From: Vesta saturnalis
Lineage: Eukaryota; Arthropoda; Insecta; Coleoptera; Lampyridae
Direction: 5' to 3'
Length of the DNA: 64,000 bases
Assembly (NCBI GenBank): GCA_036346205.1
Contig: JARFJB010000534.1
Location: 526,001 to 590,000 of the forward strand
Positions 1-13,700 of the stretch are shown here, one piece after another. The position numbers and the translations under genes were made by a program. How positions within the stretch are numbered: position 1 is the first letter of the stretch; every line of letters begins with the position of its first letter. The notes beneath the pieces are model-generated. The model was not told where the DNA came from. It did not search any database and was given only the letters and a program-made list of their open reading frames with translations.

Positions 1-413
1 ACATCATAAGCGGAAAGTAGCTTAAATTTGTAACAAAAACGTAAATAACGCAATTTGATATCTTTATTTGTTCCAGAGTTATGGCGAAAAGAAGACTTTT
101 TGACCGTTTAATTTAATAATTGATTGTTGCTATGGTTTCTTAAGGTGTATAGGTTGGATTAGTAATGAGGAATCTGCATTTATCATAGTCTGTGCCTCCC
201 TTCACACTCTATCTAGGCTTAGGACTAGTCCAAACTAAGCAAATTGCAAAATTTGGAGCGTGTTTAGAGGCCAACGGGCCATAACAACGATATCAAAGTA
301 ATGATTGATTTTTGTTTAAGAAACTTTTCAATAGAATGGTACAAAATCATGAACAACTGTTAAAAAACTAGCGAAAAGCTATAAATGTTCAAATTGACGG
401 CCGTTTTGTAAAA
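1..413 (+). repeat. Left terminal inverted repeat of the mariner-like element
   Basis: This arm is the reverse complement of 1413-1823 with only scattered differences, for example agcgaaaagc here against the inverted partner near 1447. It is non-coding and ends just before the transposase ATG. Confidence 0.85.
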
Positions 414-419
414 AACGAC

Positions 420-1406
420 ATGCTTGCCGTGTATTATGAATGTTTTCAAAATGCAGCTATTGCGGAACGACAATACGCTATCAGATATCCTGATCGAAGG
501 CACTACACCAGAAACGTGTTTCGGCGAATGGCAACACGTTTAAGACAAACAGGAAATGTACGACGTATTCCACTTCCTGTCAGAAGACGTCGCATAAGAA
601 ATGAAGACAATAGTATTAATGTTCTTGCGTACGTAGAATCGGAGCCTCACGTAAGCATCAGGGAGATTTCCACAGAACTAGGTGTAAGTGTTGCTTCTGT
701 GTTCAGAATTTTAAGGGATTTTAAGCTGCATCCTTATCATCTAGTTTTACACCAGGCTTTATCAGACACTGATTTTGACAGGCGGCTCGACTATTGCTAT
801 TGGCTGAGAGACATGTGTAGTGAAAATCTTCGATTCCTTTCCAAAGTTTTATGGACCGATGAGGCTACTTTTACTAGCTGCGGTAGAGTTAATTTGCACA
901 ATATGCATTATTGGTCGCAAACAAATTCTCACTGGATGCGCGAAGTGGATCACCAAAACAGATGGAATGTAAATTTGTGGTGTGGTGTTTTAGGTGACAG
1001 AATTATCGGACCATTTGTTTTTCATGGGCACCTAAATGGTGAATCTTATTTAAACTTTTTACAAAATGACTTGCCCAATCTTTTAGAAGACATTCCCCTT
1101 GACGTGAGAGCATCCCTGTGGTATCAACATGATGGATGTCCTTCACACTATTCCCGAAGAGCCCGTGATTTCTTAAATGTTAGATACCCAAATCGCTGGA
1201 TGGGAAGGGGTAGTTTGTTTCCGTGGCCACCTAGATCCCCGGATTTAACTGTATTAGATTTCTACTTGTGGGGAAGAATAAAAGATATTGTTTACGGAAC
1301 GAGACCAACCACCCGAGAGGACATGATTCACCGAATTGAAATTGCAATAAATTCGATTCCCGAGACGAAGTCGAAACAGCTGTTTCAGTACAAGAAGAAG
1401 AATTAA
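420..1406 (+). pseudogene. DUF4817/DDE mariner-like transposase, nearly intact, C-terminus frameshifted
   Basis: This is a 328-residue transposase that would cut and join element ends. The N-terminal 100 residues look like the DUF4817 helix-turn-helix region (YYECFQNAAIAERQYAIRYP, then a second helical segment near residues 75-95). The DDE domain follows, with catalytic acidic residues visible in WTDEATF (about residue 145), QHDGCPSHY (about 240) and SPDLTVLDFYLWG (about 275-290). The end is short for the family. From about codon 313 another frame reads DEVETAVSVQEEE, which fits the expected C-terminal helix better, so one base was probably lost near 1360. The start ATG sits directly after the left inverted repeat. 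Of all transposase genes in the window it is the closest to intact. Confidence 0.85.
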
Positions 1407-1412
1407 TAGTTG

Positions 1413-1823
1413 TATTTTACAAAACGGCCGTCAATTTGAACATTTATAGCTTTTCACTTGTTTTTAACAGTTGTTCATGATTTTTACCATTCTATTGAAA
1501 AGTTTCTTAAACAAAAATCAATCATTACTTTGATATCGTTGTTATGGCCCGTTGGCCTCTAAACACGCTCCAAATTTTGCAATTTGCTTAGTTTGGACTA
1601 GTCCTAAGCCTAGATAGGGTGTGAAGGAGGCACAGACTATGATAAATGCAGATTCCTCATTACTAATCCAACCTATACACCTTAAGAAACCATAGCAACA
1701 ATCAATTATTAAATTAAACGGTTAAAAGTCTTCTTTTCGCCATAACTCTGGAACAAATAAAGATATCAAATTGCGTTATTTACGTTTTTGTTACAAATTT
1801 AAGCTACTTTCCGCTTATGATGT
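1413..1823 (-). repeat. Right terminal inverted repeat of the mariner-like element
   Basis: This is the inverted copy of 1-413 and begins within a few bases of the transposase stop codon. The matched end is ccgcttatgatgt at 1811-1823. Anything beyond this cannot be compared, because its partner would lie outside the window. Confidence 0.85.
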
Positions 1824-3365
<1,542 letters not shown>

Positions 3366-4125
3366 TTACACCAGTGCTTTCCCGACCAAACAAAATTTCG
3401 TTATAATTCTTTGTAGTTTATTTCTCTGATCATCCAACGCGATCACCTGAAAACTGTGCCACAGTTTCGAATCAATGGATTGATTCACTACACTCTTTGT
3501 TGCTGTTATGTACAGCGAGGGGTTGGCGTCTTTATTTCGAGATCGAATTGCTAATTGTTTCCTTGAGATTGTAAAACGTATGTACTGCATCTTCTTCCTG
3601 ATTTTCTGATAAGCTGATTGCCAAAATTTTAATAGATGCGTTGGTCCATTTATAACCGAAGAGCTTGCCTTTTCCGTTGCGTGAGCTTCCGTCCATTAGC
3701 CCACCGTTCTTTTTATACGTTGAGCTTGGAAAACGATTGTTTAAAAAGAATTGTAGCTGAGGCAAAACTTGTCAACGTCACTGTCTTCAGAAATAAATAA
3801 TGAAATGTCATCTGTGTACGCATTAACCACAAGTTTAAGATATTCGGTTTTAAGCATTGCACCTTGAAGTGATTATCTGCATAGGGAGAGAAAAGATTCT
3901 ATGGCTAACAAATGTAGGAATCCGGACATAGGGCGCCCTCACGTATACCTGTTTCGATCGCGATTTCACTTGTTACTAGGGTGTTAACTTTAACTTGCAT
4001 ACGTCTTCTTCATATAACGTTTGTATTGCATTAAAAAAGTAATTGCGAATATTAAACCTTCGCAGCACGTAAAATAGATAATCATGATTGATGGAATCGA
4101 AAGCCGCGAGATTTAAAATGGCCAG
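3366..4125 (-). pseudogene. LINE reverse transcriptase remnant (L1/Tx1-like)
   Basis: Read on the minus strand from about 4125 downwards, the translation gives a reverse-transcriptase core. AFDSINHDYLFYVLRRF corresponds to the palm motif with its aspartate. GIREGALCP is a worn GxRQG motif. VNAYTDDISLFISED is a YxDD-type active site, here YTDD. It is followed in another frame by FGYKWTNASIKILAISL, the segment that usually follows the fingers and palm in L1/Tx1-type elements. Frames shift at least three times and stops are present, so it is a dead fragment. No endonuclease or ORF1 is visible next to it. The clade assignment is tentative. Confidence 0.75.
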
Positions 4126-5480
4126 TGGAAAGTTTTCTTTATTTGCTATAAAAATGTAATAATTTGTTTGTTCTTCAAATATATTGAAGTTTAAAAATTG
4201 TGATTATGTATGCAGAGTATTTTAGTAATATTTGTTTACGCTTGTTTAAGTTTTAACGTAGTGAAAGAATTAAAAGGAAAGTGGTTTTATTTTAGTACAC
4301 GTCGGATAATCCTTTGGTGGTTGATTTTTGATTTGTTAGTTTATTAGTTAAGAGGAAATTGCGTTATTGAGGATCATTTCTTTGTAGTATTTATTGCGCG
4401 ACATTGTATATATTTGTTAAGCTCAGGGAATGTAGTGACACGATACTTGGAATTTTTTATATGAGATATGAAAGTGAATATAGATACGATAGTATGTTAA
4501 TTTAAGATTGATTTTCCAATGTAGTCGAGACGACAAAAAATATATTTACATGTAAAAACATTTTAGCATGATGAAAGAGATTTTTGCAGACGAGTACCTT
4601 GTTGCTTCGCGTACCGGAAATTTTCCCGTTTTTACCGCGCAAACTGTTTGAACGAATTTTTAAAGGATTGGCTAGGGTTATCAAAATGTAAACTAGCGAA
4701 TTGTGAAGAATTCGCGAAAGGGGAATGAGCGTGCAGCTTTAGGGTTCACGTATTTTTTCTGTTCTGTACTAGTGCATCTCCTTAAATAAACTTTCTACAC
4801 CTCGTAATCCGATATAAACTAGATGTTTATTAAGCCACCCACCGCGAGATTAACAATATTTTTTCAGCAATCCACCCGGGACAGATTAAATCCCCATTTA
4901 GTTCCGTAGCAACCGTCTTCCAGTCTTTTGAATCCAGAAGCTGTCCCAACTAAGATGTCTTGATCCAGAATCTTCCCTTAGTTTATCTACATTTTATAGC
5001 ATTTTATTATAACTTTGTTATCTTAAAGTTCCGTTAGCTAATAGGAATTGATAGCTAAAAATTATATCAACAAATCCACCCTGTCTCCGAATTAGAGCAA
5101 AAAAACATTGTAGTATTAAATAATTAAACAAGAAAAGGTAAATTCACATTGTAAATATCTGAAAACCATGATTCATTCTAGATCAAAAAGTGTAGAGGCC
5201 TTTGTCGAGGTAGTTACAGTTTTAGGTAACCTTTGTTATACATGTTTTCCGTGAGAAGCTGTAAGAATTTACTTAATTAATAATTCTAAGTTGCATACAA
5301 CATGAGTTTGCAGATAAAACAAAACGTTACATTTTTATGGCCATCAATTTCACATCTGACGAAAGAAAAGAACACGTAATTTCTTAAACGTTAATTGATA
5401 CAATTCTATATAGTGTATTTATATGTAGTAGTATGAATTTTCTTTAACTTTTGTACTAGAAACGTCAAATTATAACTTTT
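4126..5480. other. No recognisable feature
   Basis: AT-rich sequence with only short open frames and no conserved motif, inverted repeat or long tract that I can support. Confidence 0.5.
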
Positions 5481-6450
5481 ATTTTCCTTTTCTTTAGGCA
5501 AATTAAAAAAAATTGTAAATCGTCAACACTGGACCCACATTTTTAAACATCTCAGTACCTCAATAATCTCTTCAGAATCTATTGTCCTCTATTTCGATCA
5601 ATAATTACTTACAGATCACTTCCGATAATTTACTCTTTCTGGTCAAAAATTAACTTTGCTTAGCACCTCCGACCCATACGTAATAAAAGACTTTTAATGC
5701 TAACTAGAATGTGTTCTCCGAACACATCTCCTGCACATACTCTCACACCCTACGTTCTAACTACCCAAGATTTTGGAAGAGCCGACTTAAGTTTCGTTAC
5801 TACGGAAGTGGTCGAAACCTCAGTACCACTAAAAACTATGTGCATATCCTTCTAACCGCTCATACCACAAATCGTGAAGTAGATCAAAGACAAAAAGACG
5901 AATCCACCGTCAATTCATGAGATCCAGCAATTCACTCTCAAAGTGGAGTTCAACCGCCTCAACGTCTTAATAAGGCGCGAAACCAACAAACACACAAAAA
6001 ATTCCTGGACGAAAGTCATCTCCAAATTAGACTATCGTAACCGAAAGAAAATCAACTTACAAATCACATCCTATAGGCCTCTGCGCAACCTGATCACTGA
6101 GTGATCAAGGAAATAGTTCAACAAACTCCTATAGAGTCGTTTTGGGCAATTTCATAAGCAGAACCTTCCCAAAGTATAATTGGACAACAGGAATCTCACA
6201 TTACCCCCTAAAGAACGAAATTTTACCCCAGGTTAAATCAACCTAAACCGTAAAATATTACACCCACTCGCAGAACCTTCCACTTACTGACCGACATTTA
6301 CAATAAATACACTACACTTTCTTACTTTCCGACGGACTGAAAATGAGCTACCACCGTTATGATACGCAAAGCGCACTTCGACCCTACTACGTCCTCCTAT
6401 AGTCATCTCTTAAACTGTCTTGGAAAATACTTTAGGCAGTTTTTAGCTAG
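5481..6450 (+). other. Unidentified, possibly decayed element-coding sequence
   Basis: The base composition changes to a C- and A-rich + strand compared with its T/A-rich neighbours. Translations are rich in Thr, Asn, Gln and Pro but repeatedly broken. The longest open stretch is 69 codons at 5711-5920. It could be a decayed retroelement ORF1, but no diagnostic motif is present. Confidence 0.25.
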
Positions 6451-6540
6451 GGTGCGTGTGCGTGTGTGTATGTTTGTGTGTGTGTGTGCGTGTGTTGTGT
6501 GTGCGCGCGTGTGTGTGTTTGTGTGTGTGGGTGTGTATAA
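6451..6540. repeat. Imperfect (GT)n/(GC) microsatellite
   Basis: About 90 bases of tgtg interrupted by cg, tt and gggt units. The apparent Val/Cys-rich frames across it are artefacts of the repeat. Confidence 0.95.
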
Positions 6541-6544
6541 GGTT

Positions 6545-7510
6545 TAAAGCTTACGTGCAGGGAAGATTCCATTTTGAACGGCTACAATCGCTCGGGCGTA
6601 ACCGGCGCTGGTGCAAGATGAAGAAGGCGCCGCAGGTGGCGGACCCTTTTCATTCGCTTTGGAGTTTTCATCTACCTACGCGATGGGGTCGAGGGAACTT
6701 TGGGCATCCCTTGTAACTTGCGGGGTGTCCTGCCCACTACAGCGAACTATGCACGGTACGTTCGAGGTTTCGTGCATTCACTGGAGTGGTGGTCTCCGGC
6801 GCACTTGACCGCGTGACGTCGTCCTACAGCAACGATGAGCACGGTGGAAACCCTGCCAATGTGACACTGCTCGATGCCAGTTTTCCGCCGCAAGTCCTCG
6901 ACGACGACTTATAGGTGGGCGATGTATTCCACCTCTTGGATCTGCTTGTTGTCCCCTTCTTCCGGCACGTGTGCCAGCACAAGCGGGATCGAGCGTCCTT
7001 GTTGCTTCATTTTGAAACAATAACATTAATACCTTTTAGTGATAGCTCTGAGCTAACGTCTGTCTCGGAACGTTCTGTGGTTACGCCAAGCGCTCACCCT
7101 TTGCCTGGTAGGTGTGGTACTTCGCACCACATCTATCCATATGCCTCATCAGCCTGCCTCGATCTGGAAATGAGGCAGGTTGCATTCAGATTCTTTTATT
7201 GATGGCCTTGGCCCTCGTGAAGACGATTCCTTGTCGGTTAATTTTTCGGGATAAAGTGACACTTTGTCTTTGGTATTGCGGTTGATGGATCCTGGGCGGG
7301 CATCTTCATTTCTTCCTTCTATGGTGTCGGTGGTGGCGAATTGGTCTTCTTAGGTCGTCCTCCTTGCATAGTGACTGACGGTGGTGCGTAGCTGCTCTGT
7401 GGTCGGAATCGTAGACTGAGCAGCGACGAAATCGCGGTTACCGGAGGACTCCATAACAGCAAAAAGGGCGATCCCGATGTCGTGAAACACAAACTCTTCA
7501 TTGAACCTGC
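6545..7510 (-). pseudogene. Gag-like ORF1 of a Jockey/I-type LINE, decayed
   Basis: On the minus strand at about 7026-6924 one frame reads RSIPLVLAHVPEEGDNKQI and then EVEYIAHL. After a stop it continues VVVEDLRRKTGIEQC. Further down come VKCAGDHHSSECTKPR and then GCPKFPRP in another frame. This order is typical of the nucleocapsid-like ORF1 protein of arthropod LINEs: a region before the knuckle, then CCHC zinc knuckles, then a CPKFP tail. Several knuckle cysteines are lost and at least four frame breaks are present. Upstream, at 7500-7320, Pro/Thr/Lys-rich reading fits the linker-rich N-terminus. The segment is clearly richer in G+C than its surroundings, consistent with a transferred retroelement sequence. 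Confidence 0.7.
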
Positions 7511-9661
7511 ACCATTGTAAAAACAACGTCGGCAGGTGTCGATGTATTTCTTGAAATTGACAAATTTGTTTACAACTGGTGAAAATAACCTTTATTCTTG
7601 AGACGCTAACTTCTAAACAGAGCCCGCTTATAACAGCGCCGTTTTGAACAAAACACGCCGTGGGTGTCCAATGCTTCCATTTGTGATGTCAGCATTTGTA
7701 ATGATTCCTACCGTATTGAGGTGAATATTGTAGACTCTGACGTAGAAAATCATTAACGGATTTTGTAACAACGGTAGAGGGTAATATATATATTGATTAT
7801 TTCTTAACGCTATACTCAGGATGGTTGGTCGTTAAATTCACATTATGTATTGTATTGTCAACAATATTAAAATATTTCATTGAAGCGGAGCATTCGAATT
7901 TGAAGTGTCTAGATTTTCGTAAAGCTGCCCTAATTGGTCTAATAATTAAATAAACCTAGCTACTGTTTGCGCGAATGTATGTAATAAATCCTCTGAGGGC
8001 TTTAATCGATTTAAACGATTAAGTACATGGTCCCACCTGGTGTTTAACCTATCATAGTTATTTGTTTTACGAGTTGATGCAAAAGTTTGAGTTAAACTTG
8101 CATTATACTCAACCGGTGAATAAAGCTGTATAGTGACGTATTAGATTTTTTTTAAAGTAAGTCTTATCCTCAAATATTTGCGTTTATCAGCTAGACTTAT
8201 GCCCTCACAATTAACATTCCGATTTTCAAGTTCATATGTCAATTCATCACTTTTTAAAGCTGTAATAATATAATTATGTGCAACAAATACTATTCACAAA
8301 CAATAAATAGCCATTAATAACCAATTATGTTTAAAGAGAAAATCTCGTGCCACAAGTTGGGCGCCAAAAGTGTAATCACGTTTTTAAACTGATTATGAGT
8401 GATTCCGTGTTAGTTAAGCGCAATACAGCTAAGACAACAGATGGGCTTGATTAAAATAATAACTAGTTTTCTTACACCTCGCTGTGGCGACAATAACATA
8501 AGATAAATAAAGCAAACACTTAAATCGTTAGATATCTATAGAGAGCATTACCTGCAGTTATCGCAACTTACTTGTAATCTAATATGTTTCCTAATCACAA
8601 AAGATAAATCCAATCACTGCAGATATGACCAATAATGGAAATTAGACTAGAACATTAGTCAGTAAATTGTGTTTAGTGTTACAAGGAGTTGGATATGGGA
8701 TGTAAGTTAGGGCTCCCGCCCTCAAAAAAGAACTACAATAATTTAATTGTAAGTATATCATTGTGTAAATTGGCATACTTCTTGAAAATAATATATAATT
8801 TTGTTGTGGAATCACGAGTGCTTAGTAAAATCCCATTGCAGTGTTTAATGGAATAAGGGTTTCTTTCAAAATGGAGCCAACGTACAAATAATGTTTACTA
8901 AATTCAATAAGTTAATTAACACTCACTCGTTTAAATTGGCTTTCTTAAATAAAATAAATAAATCCACAAATGGGTAAACTTTAAAATTATGGTTACAAAC
9001 TTTTTTATATGCATCATAGCCCGGATAATAACTCATGTGTCAATAAACATTTGAATTCTATATACCCATTGGTTATGCAATAATACATACACTATCAATG
9101 ATATACCGAATGGTCATTATTCTGTTACATTACTCATTTGAAATTGAATTCAGCCTTATAAATGTTTAGTAGGCGTGATATTTCAGTTTTGTTTGTTTCA
9201 CTGTACGCCAACACGCATCAATGTACCCTTGCTTTCAAAAGTTTCGCGTACACCCATTTTTGTTGTATTAAATCAGGGTTGTAATGAATCAACTCTGGCA
9301 TTTAAAATTTTGAAAATTCAAAATGCAGTAACAATAAATCTCAATTACCTTGTAGAACAATCACTAATTTCTGCAAAATTAATTGTAAATATCATTGGTT
9401 TTTATCTATAATTATTATGTAAGACAGTATAATTTGTGTCCTGAGGGATAGATCATAATTTTTGTTAATTCTGTCAATATCATCTTTAACCTAATCTCAA
9501 AATCACCCATCCACACAGCTAAAATTTTGAAAAATCGTTGTTACTTGATTTTGAAAGTGTACGCGAAGATTTTGAAAGGAAATGTACCTTATCTATGGGA
9601 ACAGTGAGACAAATTTCCTTTCATGACATTTATGTGCATGTACAGTTAACCGTTTAATAGT
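7511..9661. other. No recognisable feature
   Basis: AT-rich sequence without a convincing coding frame. The 78-codon open frame at 9175-9411 shows no family motif. Confidence 0.5.
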
Positions 9662-9785
9662 ATATTAAAGTATAAGTGGATAAAAAAGTCTTTAAAACAC
9701 GCGCGATTTTTCGAGCACGACGGCGCAGCTGGAGTGCTCGAAATAGAGTAAGTGTTTTAAAGACTAGTTATCCACGAATACTTTA
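9662..9785. repeat. Nested imperfect palindrome (short fold-back element)
   Basis: The outer arm (gtggataaaaaagtctttaa at about 9676-9695) returns inverted as ttaaagactagttatccac at about 9757-9775. Inside it, ttttcgagcac (9707-9718) returns as gtgctcgaaata (9734-9745). The transcript or single strand could fold into a two-tier hairpin with a GC-rich tip (gacggcgcagctgga). It codes for nothing and may be a MITE or a structured RNA segment. Confidence 0.7.
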
Positions 9786-10114
9786 CGCTATTTTTTTTTA
9801 TTGGTCCACCCTGCAATCATAAATACTAGTATTATTACTACAAAAAATGGAAATAACAACTAATAATGTAAAATATGTAAATAAAAATTAATATATCTAA
9901 CAATACTAACTGTACTTCGATTTTTATTTATAAAATTAAAAGTGTTAAATAATGTTTAAATAAGGGTTTTGAATTTGTTAGTAATAGTTTATTTGACGTT
10001 ACAAGGTACTCCCGTCAGATCACTAATCAAAAAACGCCTGTTTTTGAAAGTTCGAGTTAAACACGCTAAGACGTGCTTTAAATAGGTAAAATGGGACACC
10101 AATAAAAAAAAATA
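9786..10114. repeat. Weak inverted repeat bounded by ttttattggt/accaataaaa
   Basis: The sequence tttttttattggtccaccct at about 9790-9810 is matched inverted by atgggacaccaataaaaaaa at about 10091-10110. The interval has no coding frame and could be a small non-autonomous element next to the nested palindrome. Confidence 0.35.
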
Positions 10115-10514
10115 TATTTTTTAGGACAGTTATGCGACCTATTTTTTAATACGTTCATAACAAAAATAGGCAACATTGTAAAAATAAAAACAATAATCTA
10201 TGTCAGATAGACGTTAACGCTAGCGCTAATTTAAAAAAATTCCGAAAGCATTTTCAATACTATTTTTAGACTTGGTTTGCTTTATATTAAGAAACTATAA
10301 AGAAAAGTTCTGGACTTAAGGTGGATACTAGCATACACATACACGCATACACACGCACACACCCACACCCGCGCACACACTGACACACTCTCACAGACAC
10401 ATACACACACACGCACACACACACACGCACACGCACACACGCACGCGTACGCGCACGCGCACACGCACACGCACACGCACACGCACACGCACACGCACAC
10501 ACACACGCACACGC

Positions 10515-10550
<36 letters not shown>

Positions 10551-10557
10551 GCGCACA

Positions 10558-10592
<35 letters not shown>

Positions 10593-10655
10593 GCCAATCT
10601 TGACGAAACTTTGCCAAACGTTGTAAAATGAGCTAGCGTTAGCGATTGTTAGATC
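10115..10655 (+). repeat. Microsatellite-carrying dispersed repeat, copy A
   Basis: This shares blocks in the same order with 48190-49150. The shared blocks are atgcgacctattttttaata followed by ggcaacattgtaaaaa, then aaactataaagaaaag, then a long CA tract, then a unit resembling gatcttg.cg.aacttggccaaa..ttgtaaaatgag (10597-10632). The CA tract (10327-10589) lies inside the repeat rather than next to it. No open frame is present apart from artefacts of the CA tract. Confidence 0.7.
10327..10589. repeat. (CA)n/(CACG)n compound microsatellite
   Basis: About 260 bases of alternating CA with cacg, cgca and caga interruptions. It lies inside copy A of the dispersed repeat. Confidence 0.97.
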
Positions 10656-10751
10656 TTTAGCATTACATAAATATTTAACAACATTGGTACTAGTTTTGAA
10701 TGCTACTCTGTGTTTCTCGTGCTTTTGTAATTCTCCTTTTTTAAATTTCAT
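10640..10751 (-). pseudogene. Penelope-like element fragment (region before GIY-YIG)
   Basis: The minus strand from 10751 reads KHEKHRVAFKTSTNVVKYLCNAKD. This closely matches KYKVAFKTNTNVFTRLSNAK at 15250-15330, where it directly precedes a GIY-YIG endonuclease domain. It is therefore a short scrap of the same Penelope-like family. It stops where the microsatellite-bearing repeat begins, near 10650, suggesting that the repeat inserted into the element. Confidence 0.6.
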
Positions 10752-13700
10752 TCCTAGCGGTATAGGCTACTTAATTTACATTTACTATATTTATAAACCT
10801 TTTGTGAAATTTATTGAGTTTAGACTTGTCTAAGCACTTTAGTAACAAATGGGCTTAGTTCTAGTTCACCCTCTTACGTATTTGTGTTTCTTTCATTTTA
10901 AAATAAGTAGTTGCTAAACTGAATTCAACAATAGCAGGTGCAAGTGGTTGATAACAAATGAAAAATTTTTATTTGTGACGACACATTTTGAGTTCGGACG
11001 TTTTCCCTTTTGTTCTTAACAAAACAAGTGAATTGGTCTAGTTTTCAATGTTCCCATACTGCACAAAAATAATTTTTTTAATTGTGCAACGGATTGTTCT
11101 GGATCTATTCATTGAAACTTTACTGTTACTTTTTTCTAACATAAAAAAGTATAAGAAGAATCTTTCCTATCACAGTTAGCGGATATATAAATCCTCTTAT
11201 ATCCAAACCACGGACTTAAGGTATACATTCTGTTTGCTCATTAGCGTACACTTTCTATGCTCATCGATGCCACGATTGCTATCAATCTTAGACTGCAGTT
11301 TGTTCGCACAATAATTGTCACTTGTTTAACTTTTCTATATATGCCACTGCCCGTTATGTTGGTATCTTCTGAACTGAACTCGTGACGATTAAACGCTCCT
11401 TCAGGGAGAAACTGACCTTCTCGAAGATAGTCATTTTGTACCTTCCCCATTAGCTATGTATGGGTTATTGATGATATTGTAGCAAAATTTTGTATCTATT
11501 AACTTCTCGAGCTTGATGAGTACATTGCCATTTATTTTTTTAGCTCTGCGATTATCGTTTAACCTTGAGTAATGTAGTCATATTGACGAAGTCCATCGAG
11601 TTCTACAGCATTATTATGAATTGTGTTTAAATTAAATGTCAGGCTACTATTTAACGATTTAAATTAGCATCGTCTACATGACATTTTGTTGTCAATTTAC
11701 AGTAGTTTTGTATACTACAGTGTTGTTTGTTCAAGCTTCAGCGCTATCAATACGCTAGCTATGTAACAGTTCGTTATGAGAAAAAAAATAGTACACGAGT
11801 ATAAAAATATGGTTTTGATGCAACAAAACAGGCTTTGTGGGGTATGCACAAGGTTGTTATTTCATAAAAGCAATGAGCTATACTAGTAGCACGTTAGAAA
11901 TATCAACACGATTCATATTAGTGTGTACGTTTAGTTTTGTTCAAGATATATAAGTAATTTCACATTTAAATAAACTTATTTAAGCAATTTAAACACGTGA
12001 CAGATATTGATTACATAAAGTACGATAATTCTAATGTGTAGAACATGTATAGTAATAGGTACAATGCATAAACTCTGCGAACTATAAAAAAGGGTTATGG
12101 TACGAACACAGTATATTGCTAAATCACAAAGTGTTTAAAAAGTGTATAAGAAGTGGTAGTGACTTAGAAACATAGCTAAGAACATGAACAACATTTGTGC
12201 AATGTGATACTTAATATATAATTACAATTTGTATACAAAAATTTATAAAATGTGTTAACAATATGGAAATGTGAAAAGACAAAATTATGAACTATGGAGT
12301 ACGAATAAACAGTGATTGTGTTACAGACATATATAAGAACATATTAGATAAACATTTCAAGTGATATAGACGTTTAAAGCGCAAGTTAAAAGTAAATTAT
12401 ATAAAGTTAGGTTAGGTACTATATTTAGGAATTCTACAAATTTATAGTTTTTATAGGATAAGATAAGTTCAGAATAAATTATAAAAGCATATAATAGCAG
12501 GTTTCCCTCATTTTCACAAAGAAATTAACAGTTAATAAGTATGTAATCTAAGCATAAAATTAGAAAAATTGGGTTAACTACCTACAATTAAGGTATGAAA
12601 GTAGAAATTTTCTTAAAACTAGGTAAAATGGGTTGAAATAGGTGTATTCTTATACAGTTTTTTTATGTAGAAGTTGAATATGTAATTAGTTTACTTGTAA
12701 AATATAAAATTTGTTAGATATTAGTAAATTTAGATATTCGTTTGTCAAAATATAAATTTTTGAAGCAAAGTATGGCATGTAAGGTGTCTCTTTATGCTGA
12801 AAGTTGCCCTGATTTCAAAAAGGTATCTGAAAAGCAAATCCGAATTGATTTGAAAAAGTTATAGCATAATTTATGTATTAGTTAATTTAACATTTTTGTT
12901 TAGACCAATCAGATGCTAGGATCTTTTGTGTGTAATGTAGAAAAAAAATTGAAAATTTGGTATCCATGAGAAAAGTATAAAAGGAATTGCTCCTGATTTC
13001 TCGCTCTTTTGCTTTCTTTTGCTTTTGTAATTTTTTGTGACTAACAAGTCATAGTGCTAGTAGTGCTTTTGTTAACATGTAAGTTAAAATTTTCGTTAAC
13101 ATATTCGGATTTGAAACGCGATCAACGTAGAGTTGAGATTTCAGAAACAATTGTTTTAACCTATAACAAAACTTAAAACGAAGGTTACCGATTGTAATTG
13201 TCGATAATATTGTAATTGTTTCATTTCGAAATCGTGTTTAAACATCGGGCGATGTGCATTTTTTTATGTCAATAAAATCCTTCAGTTATTTTGGATGTGA
13301 TGTTTATTTTTTTTTTAAAGAGATGGAGGTTATAAAACAAATTTGACTTCATATCGGCATCTAAAATAAGAGTGCAAGTAAATATAAAATTTTATATAAG
13401 AATAAAATACAAGTTTAATCCGAAAAATTACTAAATATTTAAATCATCATTTAAATATACAAATAAAATAAAAGTGTTCGTCTGAAAGTATCTGAGCATA
13501 TCATATAAGTACATCGTACGAGGAAGATTTGTCACAAGTTAGTGGATTTGGATGAAGTTATGGCAATTAAGCAGCACCATTTTCAACAGCAAGGCAGTAT
13601 CATCGATACATGAAAAGAAGTATACGTCCAATGTTAATATGGAATAAGCCCAACGTGACCATTCTATGGAAATTGCAACAACACATGTGAGTTAAATCAT

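Larger units (their letters stand above)
1..1823 (+). mobile_element. Mariner-like DNA transposon (DUF4817/DDE type) with ~410-bp inverted repeats
   Basis: The first ~413 bases are repeated as their reverse complement at about 1413-1823. For example the sequence around 391-410 (caaattgacggccgttttgt) returns inverted at 1417-1436. A single transposase-like frame lies between the arms. The window begins inside or at the edge of the left arm, so the true left end and the target duplication cannot be seen. Arms this long are unusual for classical mariners. The arms are nearly identical, which suggests recent activity or arm homogenisation. Confidence 0.85.

Noticed and set aside
10282..10751. 111- and 154-codon Val/Cys-rich frames
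   Set aside because: They are microsatellite artefacts, except for the short N-terminal Penelope-like piece, which is annotated separately.
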